A program made the translations under genes and the position numbers. From Rhodophyticola porphyridii (GTDB lineage: Bacteria; Pseudomonadota; Alphaproteobacteria; Rhodobacterales; Rhodobacteraceae): a DNA stretch of 64,000 bases. Shown piece after piece: positions 54,039-62,827 of this stretch. The stretch covers positions 558,001 to 622,000 of the forward strand of contig NZ_RCNT01000001.1 of the NCBI RefSeq assembly GCF_003688285.1, written 5' to 3'. Under the pieces are notes generated by a model. That model worked only from the letters and a program-made list of their open reading frames with translations. It had not been told where the DNA came from and ran no database searches. Position 1 is the first letter of the stretch, and each line of letters opens with the position of its first letter.

Positions 54039-55349
54039 TCAGCTCGGGGTGGGGCCGGCCTCCAGCACGTCCTCCAGCGTCCGAAGACCCGTGCGCGGCG
54101 CCTGAACAAGCACCGACATATTGCCGGGTTTGTGCTCATTCCGCAGCATCTTGGTGTGTGCGTCGGGCAGTTCGGCCCAAGGGAAGACTTCGGACATGCA
54201 GGGGTCAAGCCGGCGCTCGACCATCAGATTGTTGGCCGATGCGGCCTGTTTCAGATGGGCGAAATGACTGCCCTGGAGGCGCTTTTGATGCATCCACATG
54301 TACCGCACATCGAAGGTGCAGTTGAAGCCGGTGGTGCCCGCGCAGATCACCACCATGCCGCCCTTCTTGCAGACCAGCGTGGAGACCGGGAAGGTCGCCT
54401 CGCCGGGATGCTCGAACACCATGTCCACGTTCACACCCTTGCCGGTGATGTCCCAGATCGCCTTGCCGAACTTGCGCGCCTCGCTGAACCACTCCTTGTA
54501 TTCCGGGGTTCCGACGGTGGGCAGTTGGCCCCAGCAATTGAAATCCTTGCGGTTGATGACACCCTTCGCGCCAAGCCCGAGAACGTAATCGCGCTTGTCC
54601 TCGTCAGAGATGACGGCGATCGCATTGGCGCCTGCCGTCGTGGCAAGCTGGATCGCATAGACGCCCAGCCCGCCGGAAGCGCCCCAGACCAGGACGTTCT
54701 GTCCCGGCTTCAACTCGTGCGGGTGATGGCCGAAAAGCATGCGGTACGCGGTGGCCAGCGTCAGCGTGTAGCAGGCGCTTTCTTCCCAGGTCAGATGCTT
54801 GGGCCGCGGCATGAGCTGCTGCGCCTGAACGCGGGTGAATTGCGAGAACGCGCCATCGGGGGTCTCATAGCCCCAGATCCGCTGCGTGGGGGAGAACATC
54901 GGGTCGCCGCCGTTGCACTCCTCGTCATTGCCATCGTCCTGGTTGCAATGCACCACGACCTCATCGCCGATCTTCCAGTTCTTCACCTTGTCGCCCACGG
55001 CCCAGACGATGCCTGCGGCGTCGGAACCCGCGATATGATAGGGTTGATCATGGCCATCGAAAGGGCTGATCGGCTGGCCAAGCGCGGCCCAGACCCCGTT
55101 GTAGTTGACCCCTGCGGCCATCACGAGAACGAGCACCTCGTTCGAATCGATCTGGTGGGTATCCACCACTTCCAGCTCAAACGCCGTATCCGGGTTTCCG
55201 TGACGCTCCCGGCGGATCGCCCAGGCATGCATTTTGGCGGGAACATGGCCCATGGGGGGCATTTCGCCCATCTCGTAGAGGTCCGTCACCGGCGCCTCGT
55301 AGGGGGCGGCGGGGGATTGGGTGTCCAGGGCCATCGTGCTCTCCGTCAT
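54039..55349 (-). CDS. ccr: Crotonyl-CoA carboxylase/reductase
   Basis: Reductively carboxylates crotonyl-CoA to ethylmalonyl-CoA with NADPH, the key step of the ethylmalonyl-CoA pathway for acetyl-CoA assimilation. It has 436 residues. Medium-chain dehydrogenase fold: HIAGSDAAGIVWAVGDKV, VWGASGGLGVYAIQLA as NADP loop, and ICAGTTGFNCTFDVRYMWMHQKRLQGSHF with the CO2/crotonyl site residues. AAAGGA lies before the ATG at 55349. The length and motifs are those of characterised Ccr. Confidence 0.95.
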   Translation of the reverse strand: MTESTMALDTQSPAAPYEAPVTDLYEMGEMPPMGHVPAKMHAWAIRRERHGNPDTAFELEVVDTHQIDSNEVLVLVMAAGVNYNGVWAALGQPISPFDGHDQPYHIAGSDAAGIVWAVGDKVKNWKIGDEVVVHCNQDDGNDEECNGGDPMFSPTQRIWGYETPDGAFSQFTRVQAQQLMPRPKHLTWEESACYTLTLATAYRMLFGHHPHELKPGQNVLVWGASGGLGVYAIQLATTAGANAIAVISDEDKRDYVLGLGAKGVINRKDFNCWGQLPTVGTPEYKEWFSEARKFGKAIWDITGKGVNVDMVFEHPGEATFPVSTLVCKKGGMVVICAGTTGFNCTFDVRYMWMHQKRLQGSHFAHLKQAASANNLMVERRLDPCMSEVFPWAELPDAHTKMLRNEHKPGNMSVLVQAPRTGLRTLEDVLEAGPTPS

Positions 55350-55543
55350 GCTCAGTCCTTTGCGGGCAATGCCGCGCTGCGGAATCAATTGCTGCTCATG
55401 CGAGATTTATTTGGCGATGCGCAAGAAAGCAACACGAAAGTATGATATTTCGTAATTTTATGTCGCATGTGTTGAGGCCGCCGGGGCGTGACGTTCCTGA
55501 AATTCCGGGCCAATCTGCGCCGGAAAGCCAGTACCGCCGACGC

Positions 55544-56932
55544 TCACCCCGCGGCATCCTCAAGGGTGGGCTCATCCAGCAAATGCGCCACCGATGCCGC
55601 ATAATACGCGACCAGTGCGGCACCTTCCGGATTCAGCACAAAGCCCTCCGGACCATCGCTCAGCATACCGCGTTCGATCAGCGCACGCAGCCCGACCTCG
55701 ACCGTGTAGTCCAGATCGTTTCTCGGGATATGCACCGCCGTGCCTCGGCTTTTGGCCTCTCTGACCTGGCGCGCGACCAGATCGCGAAGCTCGGCGCGGT
55801 TTCTGGCACCGTCCCGCAGGCCATGGGCAACCAGAGGCACCGGAACGACGGGCATGACCTGCCCGATCCGCGCCATCAGTTCGACGCCCAGAGCGGCGGG
55901 GCGGTCCTCGTGATCCAGCGCCATGAAATCGGTCAGGCTCAGGGGCGAACCAAAGCTGACGGCGGCGTAACCATAGCGATGGAACCGCCCCGTGATGCGG
56001 TGCCATGTCTGTCGCCAGACGTAACGCCAGATCGGTTTCAGACTGAACCGGAAGCGGCGGGTGCCGTTGGCATGCGCCTCGATCAGGGTGCGATCCTCCA
56101 TGACCCGGTCGTAGTTCAGCGCCACGGGGACAAAAACCACGTCGCGGGAACTGCCGGGGACAAACCCGTCGAGGATGTAGGAGATCAGACCGAGCTTGGG
56201 TTTGCCCATAGCCCCGGTCTGGGACAGTCCCCCCTCCGGGAAAACGGCCTGGGTCACGCCCGCCTCTGTTGCCATTTGCACGTAGCGTGCCAGCACCTTT
56301 CGGTAGAGCGGATTGTTATGCCGCCGCCGGATGAAATAGCCCCCCATCGCGCGCACGAGTTGCCGAAGCGGCCAGACCCGGGCCCATTCGCCCACGGCAT
56401 AGGCCAATGCGGATCGTTCCGCCGCCAGCCATGTGACCAGCACGTAATCCATGTTCGAGCGGTGATTCATGACGAAAATCACCGTGGCCTCGGGGTCGAT
56501 TGCCTCCAGCGCGGCATCATTGCCCTGAGCCAGGCGGACACGGTAGAGTGACTGGCTGAGAAACTTGGCGGCACGGATCGCAAAGCCGAAATAAGCGAAA
56601 GCCGAAAAGCCCGGAACGATCTCGCGCGCATAACGTTCGGCGGTTTGGGCGGCGACATCCTCGCGGATGCCGTTTGTCTTGGCATGCTCGACAATCGCAC
56701 GAGCGACTTCCGGGTCGTAGATCAGCCGCAGGACGGTATCGTTGCGGCGGGCGAGCTTGAAAGGCTGGATCGGCCGGGTGAGCCTTGTGTTCAACTGCTC
56801 CACCGCGCGCTCAAGGCGGCGGCGCAGGAACCAGCGCACCGATGGTACAAGCACATTGTTCAAGGCCGCGACCGCTGCGAAGGCCAGGATCAGGATCAGG
56901 GCCCAGACGGGCAGTTCTACGGTCGCCATCAT
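55544..56932 (-). CDS. Glycerol-3-phosphate acyltransferase-like protein (PlsB/PlsC fold)
   Basis: A 462-residue membrane-associated acyltransferase. One N-terminal helix (about residues 8-27) is followed by the catalytic domain with NHRSNMDYVL (HX4D motif I), GGYFIRRR (motif II), VFPEGGLSQTG (motif III) and VFVPVALNYDR (motif IV). These match the glycerol-3-phosphate type. The C-terminal region (VEVGLRALIERGMLS) is helical. Start codons at 56932 and 56929 lack a clear binding site. It lies between ccr and ecm on the ccr strand. Confidence 0.85.
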   Translation of the reverse strand: MMATVELPVWALILILAFAAVAALNNVLVPSVRWFLRRRLERAVEQLNTRLTRPIQPFKLARRNDTVLRLIYDPEVARAIVEHAKTNGIREDVAAQTAERYAREIVPGFSAFAYFGFAIRAAKFLSQSLYRVRLAQGNDAALEAIDPEATVIFVMNHRSNMDYVLVTWLAAERSALAYAVGEWARVWPLRQLVRAMGGYFIRRRHNNPLYRKVLARYVQMATEAGVTQAVFPEGGLSQTGAMGKPKLGLISYILDGFVPGSSRDVVFVPVALNYDRVMEDRTLIEAHANGTRRFRFSLKPIWRYVWRQTWHRITGRFHRYGYAAVSFGSPLSLTDFMALDHEDRPAALGVELMARIGQVMPVVPVPLVAHGLRDGARNRAELRDLVARQVREAKSRGTAVHIPRNDLDYTVEVGLRALIERGMLSDGPEGFVLNPEGAALVAYYAASVAHLLDEPTLEDAAG

Positions 56933-57074
56933 TGCCGGGAAGCCTGACAGGAAAGCCGCCTGCGCACAATCATTCCGAATGCCGCGACGCAGCGAATTGA
57001 CATCGACATAAAGTTATCAATATATGCCTTTGAGCGGAAGAAAATTACCGCATCTGATTCAGGAGGCCTGCCCC

Positions 57075-59039
57075 GTGACCGCCCAGAAAGACCGCCCCTG
57101 GCTTATCCGGACCTATGCCGGCCATTCTACCGCCCAAGCCTCGAACGCGCTTTACCGGGGAAATCTGGCCAAGGGGCAGACCGGTCTTTCGGTTGCCTTC
57201 GACCTGCCAACCCAGACGGGGTATGACAGCGACCATGAATTGGCCCGGGGCGAGGTCGGCAAGGTCGGTGTTCCAGTGGCGCATCTGGGTGACATGCGCA
57301 CGCTCTTCGACCAGATCCCGCTGGAGCAGATGAACACGTCGATGACGATCAATGCGACCGCGCCCTGGCTTCTGGCGCTCTATATCGCCGTGGCAGAGGA
57401 GCAGGGCGCGGATATCTCCCTGTTGCAGGGCACTGTGCAGAACGATCTGATCAAGGAATATCTTTCCCGCGGAACCTATATCTGCCCGCCGAAGCCGAGC
57501 CTGAAGATGATCGCGGATGTGGCCGAGTATTGCTACACGCATGTCCCGAAATGGAACCCGATGAATGTGTGTTCCTATCATTTGCAGGAAGCCGGTGCCA
57601 CGCCGGAGCAGGAATTGGCCTTTGCGTTGGCCACGGCGACGGCCGTACTTGACGCATTGAAGCCGCGGGTGCCGGCGGAGGATTTTCCCGCCCTTGTCGG
57701 GCGGATATCGTTTTTCGTGAATGCCGGTATCCGCTTTGTGACCGAGATGTGCAAAATGCGCGCCTTCGTGGATCTCTGGGATGAAATCTGCGCCGAGCGC
57801 TATGGCGTCGAAGACCCGAAGTATCGCCGGTTCCGCTATGGTGTGCAGGTCAACTCCCTTGGCCTGACGGAGCAGCAGCCGGAAAACAATGTCTACCGCA
57901 TCCTGATCGAAATGCTGGCCGTCACGCTCAGCAAGAATGCCCGCGCCCGCGCCGTGCAGTTGCCCGCCTGGAACGAGGCATTGGGGCTGCCGCGTCCATG
58001 GGATCAGCAATGGTCGATGCGGATGCAGCAGATTATGGCGTTCGAAACCGATCTTCTGGAATATGGCGATCTGTTTGACGGCAATCCGGTGGTCGCGGCC
58101 AAGGTCGATGCGCTGAAAGACGGAGCGCGGGCGGAATTGGCCAATCTGGAATCGATGGGCGGGACGATCGCGGCAATCGATTACATGAAGGGCCGGCTTG
58201 TGGAATCCAATGCAGACCGCGTCAACGGGATCGAAAAAGGCGACACGGTTGTCGTCGGTGTGAACAGGTTTACCATGACGGAGCCATCGCCCCTGATGGA
58301 TGCCGATGGCGGCATCATGGTGGTGGACGAGGCGGTGGAGGCCGAGCAGATTGCGCGGCTGAACGAATGGCGGAGCCTGCGCGATGCAGATGCCGTTGCA
58401 TCGAGCCTCGAAGCCCTACGGCTCGCCGCAGAGAAAGGCGAGAACATCATGCCGCCATCGATTGCGGCAGCGAAGGCCGGGGTGACCACGGGCGAATGGG
58501 CGGGTGTCATGCGCGCGGTTCATGGCGAATACCGCGGGCCCACGGGCGTTTCGCGCAATCCCTCCAACAAGACGGACGGACTTGACGAGATACGGCAGGC
58601 AGTGGACGCCGCCAGCGACCGGCTTGGCCGGCGATTGAAGTTTCTGGTCGGAAAGCCCGGATTGGACGGGCATTCCAACGGGGCTGAGCAGATCGCGTTC
58701 CGCGCGCGGGATTGCGGAATGGATATCGCCTATGAGGGCATTCGCCTGACGCCGGAAGAAATCGTTTCAGCTGCAAAAACCGGAGAGGTCCATGTTATTG
58801 GCCTGTCGATTCTGTCCGGTAGCCACGTTCCTCTGATCCAGGAGGTCATGACAAGATTGCGGGCCGAAAACTTGGATCACATTCCGGTGGCCGTCGGGGG
58901 CATCATTCCGGAGGAAGACGCGGAGAAATTGAGGAGCTTCGGTGTGGCGAAAGTCTACACGCCAAAGGATTTCGAGCTTAATCGAATCATGATGGATATT
59001 GTTCACTTGGTCGACCCGAAGCCGGTCGCCGCCGAATAA
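57075..59039 (+). CDS. ecm: Ethylmalonyl-CoA mutase, B12-dependent
   Basis: Converts ethylmalonyl-CoA to methylsuccinyl-CoA using adenosylcobalamin. It has 654 residues. The N-terminal TIM barrel begins KDRPWLIRTYAGHSTAQ and includes SVAFDLPTQTGYDSDHE and TMTINATAPWLLALY-like sequence. The C-terminal cobalamin-binding domain has LDGHSNG, the D-x-H-x-x-G motif (D531, H533, G536), and GLSILSGSH. A GTG start at 57075 follows AGGAGG by eight bases. It is divergent from the acyltransferase. With ccr it forms the core of the ethylmalonyl-CoA pathway. Confidence 0.95.
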   Translation: MTAQKDRPWLIRTYAGHSTAQASNALYRGNLAKGQTGLSVAFDLPTQTGYDSDHELARGEVGKVGVPVAHLGDMRTLFDQIPLEQMNTSMTINATAPWLLALYIAVAEEQGADISLLQGTVQNDLIKEYLSRGTYICPPKPSLKMIADVAEYCYTHVPKWNPMNVCSYHLQEAGATPEQELAFALATATAVLDALKPRVPAEDFPALVGRISFFVNAGIRFVTEMCKMRAFVDLWDEICAERYGVEDPKYRRFRYGVQVNSLGLTEQQPENNVYRILIEMLAVTLSKNARARAVQLPAWNEALGLPRPWDQQWSMRMQQIMAFETDLLEYGDLFDGNPVVAAKVDALKDGARAELANLESMGGTIAAIDYMKGRLVESNADRVNGIEKGDTVVVGVNRFTMTEPSPLMDADGGIMVVDEAVEAEQIARLNEWRSLRDADAVASSLEALRLAAEKGENIMPPSIAAAKAGVTTGEWAGVMRAVHGEYRGPTGVSRNPSNKTDGLDEIRQAVDAASDRLGRRLKFLVGKPGLDGHSNGAEQIAFRARDCGMDIAYEGIRLTPEEIVSAAKTGEVHVIGLSILSGSHVPLIQEVMTRLRAENLDHIPVAVGGIIPEEDAEKLRSFGVAKVYTPKDFELNRIMMDIVHLVDPKPVAAE

Positions 59040-59161
59040 ACCCTAAAAACATGGTCTCATAGGTCGAAAACTGCCTAAAAGGACATGTCCATAAATAGTT
59101 CCTATTGCATGCATGGGTGTACAGGCTTAGCACCAATGCACCAAAAATAGGGACACCCGAA

Positions 59162-59473
59162 ATGACGAAGAAATTGAGTAGCATGACGCGGCAGGAACTG
59201 CTGGACCTGCAAAAGGAAGTTGACGCTGCGCTGAAAGACTACGCGAAACGCAAAAAGAAGGAAGCTCTGGCTGCTGCGCAAAAGGCGGCACTTGAACACG
59301 GGTTTTCGCTGGACGAGGTTCTTGGCGGCAAATCCACCTCCGGCCCGAAATCGCCTCCCAAATATGCCAATCCGAAAGACCCGAGCCAGACATGGACCGG
59401 CCGTGGCCGCCAGCCCGGTTGGATCAAGGAGGCGCTTGCGTCCGGAAAATCTCTCGACGATATGGCGATCTGA
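59162..59473 (+). CDS. H-NS family nucleoid protein (HvrA-type)
   Basis: A 103-residue nucleoid-associated regulator. The N-terminal half is a coiled-coil oligomerisation region (LSSMTRQELLDLQKEVDAALK then a Lys-rich helix). The C-terminal DNA-binding domain contains YANPKDPSQTWTGRGRQPGWI, the H-NS core loop. In Rhodobacter, HvrA/Spb proteins of this type tune photosynthesis and nitrogen genes. AGGGA precedes the ATG. A GGACATGTCC palindrome lies 80 bases upstream. Confidence 0.9.
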   Translation: MTKKLSSMTRQELLDLQKEVDAALKDYAKRKKKEALAAAQKAALEHGFSLDEVLGGKSTSGPKSPPKYANPKDPSQTWTGRGRQPGWIKEALASGKSLDDMAI

Positions 59474-59482
59474 GCCCAGAAG

Positions 59483-60187
59483 ATGACCGTTCACATTGGG
59501 GCTAAGCCCGGAGAGATCGCCGAAACGGTTTTGATGCCGGGCGACCCGCTCCGGGCGAAATGGGCCGCCGAAAGGTTTCTGGAAAACCCCGTCTGCGTCA
59601 ACGAAGTGCGCGGTATGCTGGGGTTTACCGGAACCTGGAAAGGCAATCGCGTTACGATTCATGGGTCAGGTATGGGGATGCCCAGCCTCTCGATCTATGC
59701 CAATGAGTTGATCCGCGACTTTGGTGCGCAAACCCTGATCCGCATCGGATCGGCGGGCGCGATGCAGGAAAGCGTGAAGATCCGGGATGTGGTGTTGGCA
59801 ATGACGTCGTCCACGATGTCCACGCCATCGCGCGGGATATTCAGAGACCTGAGTTTTGCGCCATGTGCGGATTACGGTTTGTTGCAGGCAGCGTACAAGG
59901 CGGCACAATCCAAGGGCAGCGCGATCCATGTGGGCGGCATCTACTCGTCGGACGTGTTTTACGACGAACGTCCGGACCTGACCGAGCAGATGACCCGTCA
60001 CGGTATTCTTGCGGTCGAAATGGAAGCGGCAGAGCTTTATACCCTCGCGGCACGATATGGCCGCCGGGCGCTGGCGGTTCTGACCATTTCCGATCATCTG
60101 ATCACCGGCGAAGCACTGCCATCCGAAGACCGGCAATCCAGTTTTGCCGATATGGTGGAGATTGCGCTGGAAGCGGCCTTCACCTGA
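59483..60187 (+). CDS. deoD: Purine nucleoside phosphorylase
   Basis: Cleaves purine (deoxy)nucleosides with phosphate. It has 234 residues, the length of hexameric Deo[41 protein letters not shown] (phosphate site), [10 protein letters not shown] and [10 protein letters not shown] (catalytic Asp and Ser) are all present. It begins nine bases after the HvrA-type gene and ends with a strong terminator. The deoxyribose-phosphate aldolase encoded at 50261 could process its product after mutase action. Confidence 0.95.
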   Translation: MTVHIGAKPGEIAETVLMPGDPLRAKWAAERFLENPVCVNEVRGMLGFTGTWKGNRVTIHGSGMGMPSLSIYANELIRDFGAQTLIRIGSAGAMQESVKIRDVVLAMTSSTMSTPSRGIFRDLSFAPCADYGLLQAAYKAAQSKGSAIHVGGIYSSDVFYDERPDLTEQMTRHGILAVEMEAAELYTLAARYGRRALAVLTISDHLITGEALPSEDRQSSFADMVEIALEAAFT

Positions 60188-60190
60188 GCA

Positions 60191-60214
60191 AAGGGCCCCG
60201 GTTTCGGGGCCCTT
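60191..60214 (+). terminator. Terminator after deoD
   Basis: A 9-bp stem AAGGGCCCC / GGGGCCCTT with a 6-base loop, three bases after the deoD stop and just before the convergent decarboxylase gene. The AA/TT flanks suit both strands. Confidence 0.7.
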
Positions 60215-60220
60215 GCCATC

Positions 60221-61393
60221 TCAGATCACGATCACGTCCAGAGGCGGAAAGCCGTTGAAGCCCACCGAGCTGTAGCTCGACGTATAGGCACCGCAATTGC
60301 GGATGACGATCCTGTCGCCGCTTTTGAGGCCGACAGGCAGGGCGACCGGGCGTTTCTCATAAAGCACGTCGGCGCTGTCGCAGGACGGGCCCGCAAGGAT
60401 GCAGGGGCCAGTGTCTTCATGGTCGCGATCAGTGGTGAACTGATACCGGATCGCCTCGTCAATGGTTTCGGCCAGACCGGAAAACTTGCCGATATCGAGG
60501 AACACCCAACGGCAGAGGTCATCATCGGACTTCCGTGAAACCAGCAGCACCTCGGCGGCGATCACACCGGCCTCGGCCACCAGCCCGCGGCCGGGCTCGG
60601 CCATCACGCGGGGTGTGTCGCCGAAACGCGCGCGAACCATCTCCATCACCTTTGCGGCATAATCGGTCGGGTGGGCGATCTCATCGCCGTAGAAGGCGGG
60701 AAAGCCGCCGCCGATATTGACAAGGCTCAGGTCATGGCCCGCATCCAGCGCTTCGGCCCAGATGGCAGCTACCTGATCGAGCGTATCGGCCCACATCTCG
60801 GGCTTGCGGGTCTGGGAGCCGACATGGAAAGAGACGCCCACGGGCGCGAGGCCCAGATCGCGGGCCATGTTCATCAGACGCACGGCCTTGTCGCGGCTGG
60901 TGCCGAACTTGCGGGTCAACGGCCAGTCGGCGCCGGAGGCGTCCACGATCAGGCGGATGTAGACCTGCGCTCCGGGCGCATTTTCCGCAATCTTTTCAAG
61001 TTCTTCTTCTGCATCAGCGGCGAAGATGTCGATCCCGGCCTGATGCGCGAAGGCGATATCCGACGCGCGTTTGACCGTGTTGCCGAACGAGATATGCGCC
61101 GGGTCCGCACCAAGGGAGAGGCAGAGCTCGATTTCGCCCCGCGATGCAGCGTCGAAATGCGACCCGAGCGCCACCAGACGTTCGATGATCTGGCGTGCCG
61201 GGTTGGCCTTTACGGCATAATGGATGTCGGCGGAGGAGAGACCTGCGGCCAGCGCGTGATACTGAGCCTCGACCCGGTCGATATCGAGCACGAGGGTCGG
61301 TTTGTCGAAGCGGTTGGCGGCGACGAAGGCATCGAGGCGGGAGGAGGGTACGACGGCAGAAGCCGCCGAAAAATCGGCGTGGGTTACGTGCAT
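60221..61393 (-). CDS. Ornithine decarboxylase (type III PLP, alanine-racemase fold)
   Basis: Makes putrescine (and perhaps cadaverine) from ornithine or lysine. It has 390 residues. HYAVKANP holds the PLP lysine K62. SFHVGSQTRKP, NIGGGFPAFY, EPGRGLVAEAG and GPSCDSADVLYEK (catalytic Cys-Asp pair) are diagnostic. GGAG is eight bases before the ATG at 61393. A 220-base hairpin-rich leader precedes it. Ornithine as substrate is most likely; dual Lys/Orn use is possible. Confidence 0.92.
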   Translation of the reverse strand: MHVTHADFSAASAVVPSSRLDAFVAANRFDKPTLVLDIDRVEAQYHALAAGLSSADIHYAVKANPARQIIERLVALGSHFDAASRGEIELCLSLGADPAHISFGNTVKRASDIAFAHQAGIDIFAADAEEELEKIAENAPGAQVYIRLIVDASGADWPLTRKFGTSRDKAVRLMNMARDLGLAPVGVSFHVGSQTRKPEMWADTLDQVAAIWAEALDAGHDLSLVNIGGGFPAFYGDEIAHPTDYAAKVMEMVRARFGDTPRVMAEPGRGLVAEAGVIAAEVLLVSRKSDDDLCRWVFLDIGKFSGLAETIDEAIRYQFTTDRDHEDTGPCILAGPSCDSADVLYEKRPVALPVGLKSGDRIVIRNCGAYTSSYSSVGFNGFPPLDVIVI

Positions 61394-61616
61394 TGGTCAT
61401 CTCCATAAGACCCGGCCATTCCGGTGTCCCGGCGCAGACCGCTCACTTCAAAGGGAGACGTTACCGTCGCTACGTAACCGCGTGGGTGTTGAGCCCACCT
61501 CGACAGAGGCGCGTGCGTTGGCGTCTATGGGCGCCAAGTAGGACCGGGACGGATTCGATTCAAGGGAAATCTCGGGGTGGTTTTCGCAATCCGGGCCCGT
61601 GGTTTTTGAGACACAG
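61394..61616 (-). ncRNA. Structured leader of ornithine decarboxylase, candidate speF-type element
   Basis: No reading frame is evident, but on the minus strand three hairpins follow one another: TTGGCG/CGCCAA (61518-61537), GTGGG/CCCAC (61482-61498) and GTTAC/GTAAC (61460-61478). Alphaproteobacterial ornithine decarboxylase genes are known to carry the speF RNA motif upstream. I infer a similar cis-regulatory RNA here; I could not compare it with the model. Confidence 0.45.
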
Positions 61617-62453
61617 TCAGCACCCATGGGTCTTGTCATATCCGTTGACCGGGGGAGACGTGTAACCGGGCGTCGCCGCGCTGTCGAACACCTCGACGAG
61701 CAGCGGGAAACAGGGTGCCGTATCGCTCGAATGGGTCGCGCCGCAATCGCCGCCGGGGCATGCGGAAAGGGCGCCGACAAGATCGACTTCTGCCATAAAA
61801 TCAATGTGATCACCCGGCCGTACAGGGCTCGCTTTCATGAAGTACTGACCGGTGTCGCGGGTGAAGCCGGTGCACATGAAAACGTTCAGGACATCGTGGA
61901 TATGCGGCTCGGCTTCGGCGAGAGGGAGACCGGTTTCCTCGGCCAGCGCACGGGTAAGATTGGAGTGGCAGCAATGGTGATAATGACCGCCCGACAGCAG
62001 GTTGTGGGTATATGGGTCGCACCGGGTTCCGATCACGTCGTGAACGCCGCCGCCATAGGCATCAAGCCCGTACCAGCCAAGAGTATCCTCGACGATGGTC
62101 GCCATCGGGCGAAGATAGGGCAGACTGGACCAGAGCCGATCCCCGGTCGTTACATGGGTGCCGTGAAGCGCACGGGTCTTGCCTGAGAAAAAGCGTTCGG
62201 TCAGATCGTCGGCATTCCAGAGATTGAGGTCGCCCACCTGAGGGCCCTCGATGCTGGTGATGCGGAAGGTCTGGCCTGCCTTGACATGGAAGCTGCGCGC
62301 ATCGCGGGGAGGAACGGTCACCTCGTGCCGCTTCTGCAGCTTTTCGGTTGCCGCGCGCATCAGGGCTGCGTCCGGTTGTGGGAGCGTATCGGTTGGATAA
62401 CAGATCACAGGAACGATGGCGCGGCGTTGGGCGGCGTCTGCGGGCTCGGACAT
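61617..62453 (-). CDS. DUF1989 family protein (urea carboxylase-associated type)
   Basis: A 278-residue protein of the DUF1989 family. VTVPPRDARSFHVKAGQTFRI, GPQVGDLNLWNADDLTERF, GTRCDPYTHNLLSGGHYHHCCHSN and NVFMCTGFTRDTG carry conserved His and Cys residues, and CPGGDCGATHSSD near the end is typical. Shorter relatives (UAAP1/UAAP2) form carboxyguanidine deiminase with guanidine carboxylase, but no carboxylase gene is near. GGAG precedes the ATG at 62453. It lies between the FAD dehydrogenase and the decarboxylase on the same strand. Substrate unknown. Confidence 0.8.
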   Translation of the reverse strand: MSEPADAAQRRAIVPVICYPTDTLPQPDAALMRAATEKLQKRHEVTVPPRDARSFHVKAGQTFRITSIEGPQVGDLNLWNADDLTERFFSGKTRALHGTHVTTGDRLWSSLPYLRPMATIVEDTLGWYGLDAYGGGVHDVIGTRCDPYTHNLLSGGHYHHCCHSNLTRALAEETGLPLAEAEPHIHDVLNVFMCTGFTRDTGQYFMKASPVRPGDHIDFMAEVDLVGALSACPGGDCGATHSSDTAPCFPLLVEVFDSAATPGYTSPPVNGYDKTHGC

Positions 62454-62827
62454 GGGTAGCTCCGGGGTGAATGAGTTTATGCGCACGTGATGCAGAGGGT
62501 TTTACAGCTTCTGGGTCCAGTTCCGCAAACCGCCGCCGGCAGGCTTGCACCCCCAAGCGGAAATCGGCAAAACCGGCGCTTTCCTGGCTCACGAGGGTTC
62601 CTGCGAGAGGCCGGGCAATTTCGTCCCGCATCGCTACGTCCCGCAGGTCGGAGTCCGGACGGGGCGTTGCAAGGCCACGTACCCATTGCCAGATAATCCA
62701 TGATTTCGGCCAGCAGTGAACCGCCCTTCGAACGAGCGCGTGATACTTCCAACCGGCGGCTCATTCCCGGAGGGCGGAGACCGATGACTTCGGGCAACTC
62801 TCTCTGCGCCATGCCTCATGACGCGGG
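62454..62827. other. Region without a confident gene between DUF1989 and FAD dehydrogenase
   Basis: 374 bases. A 111-codon minus-strand frame (62477-62812) and a second minus-strand frame (from 62631) both look coding-like only in part, the first in its upstream half and the second downstream. This could be a small regulator gene broken by a frameshift, or chance in GC-rich DNA. No motif lets me name it. Confidence 0.3.

Noticed and set aside
61540-61575. tRNA-like TTCGATTC string near the decarboxylase leader
   Set aside because: Flanking stems do not pair as a T arm, and no cloverleaf can be drawn.
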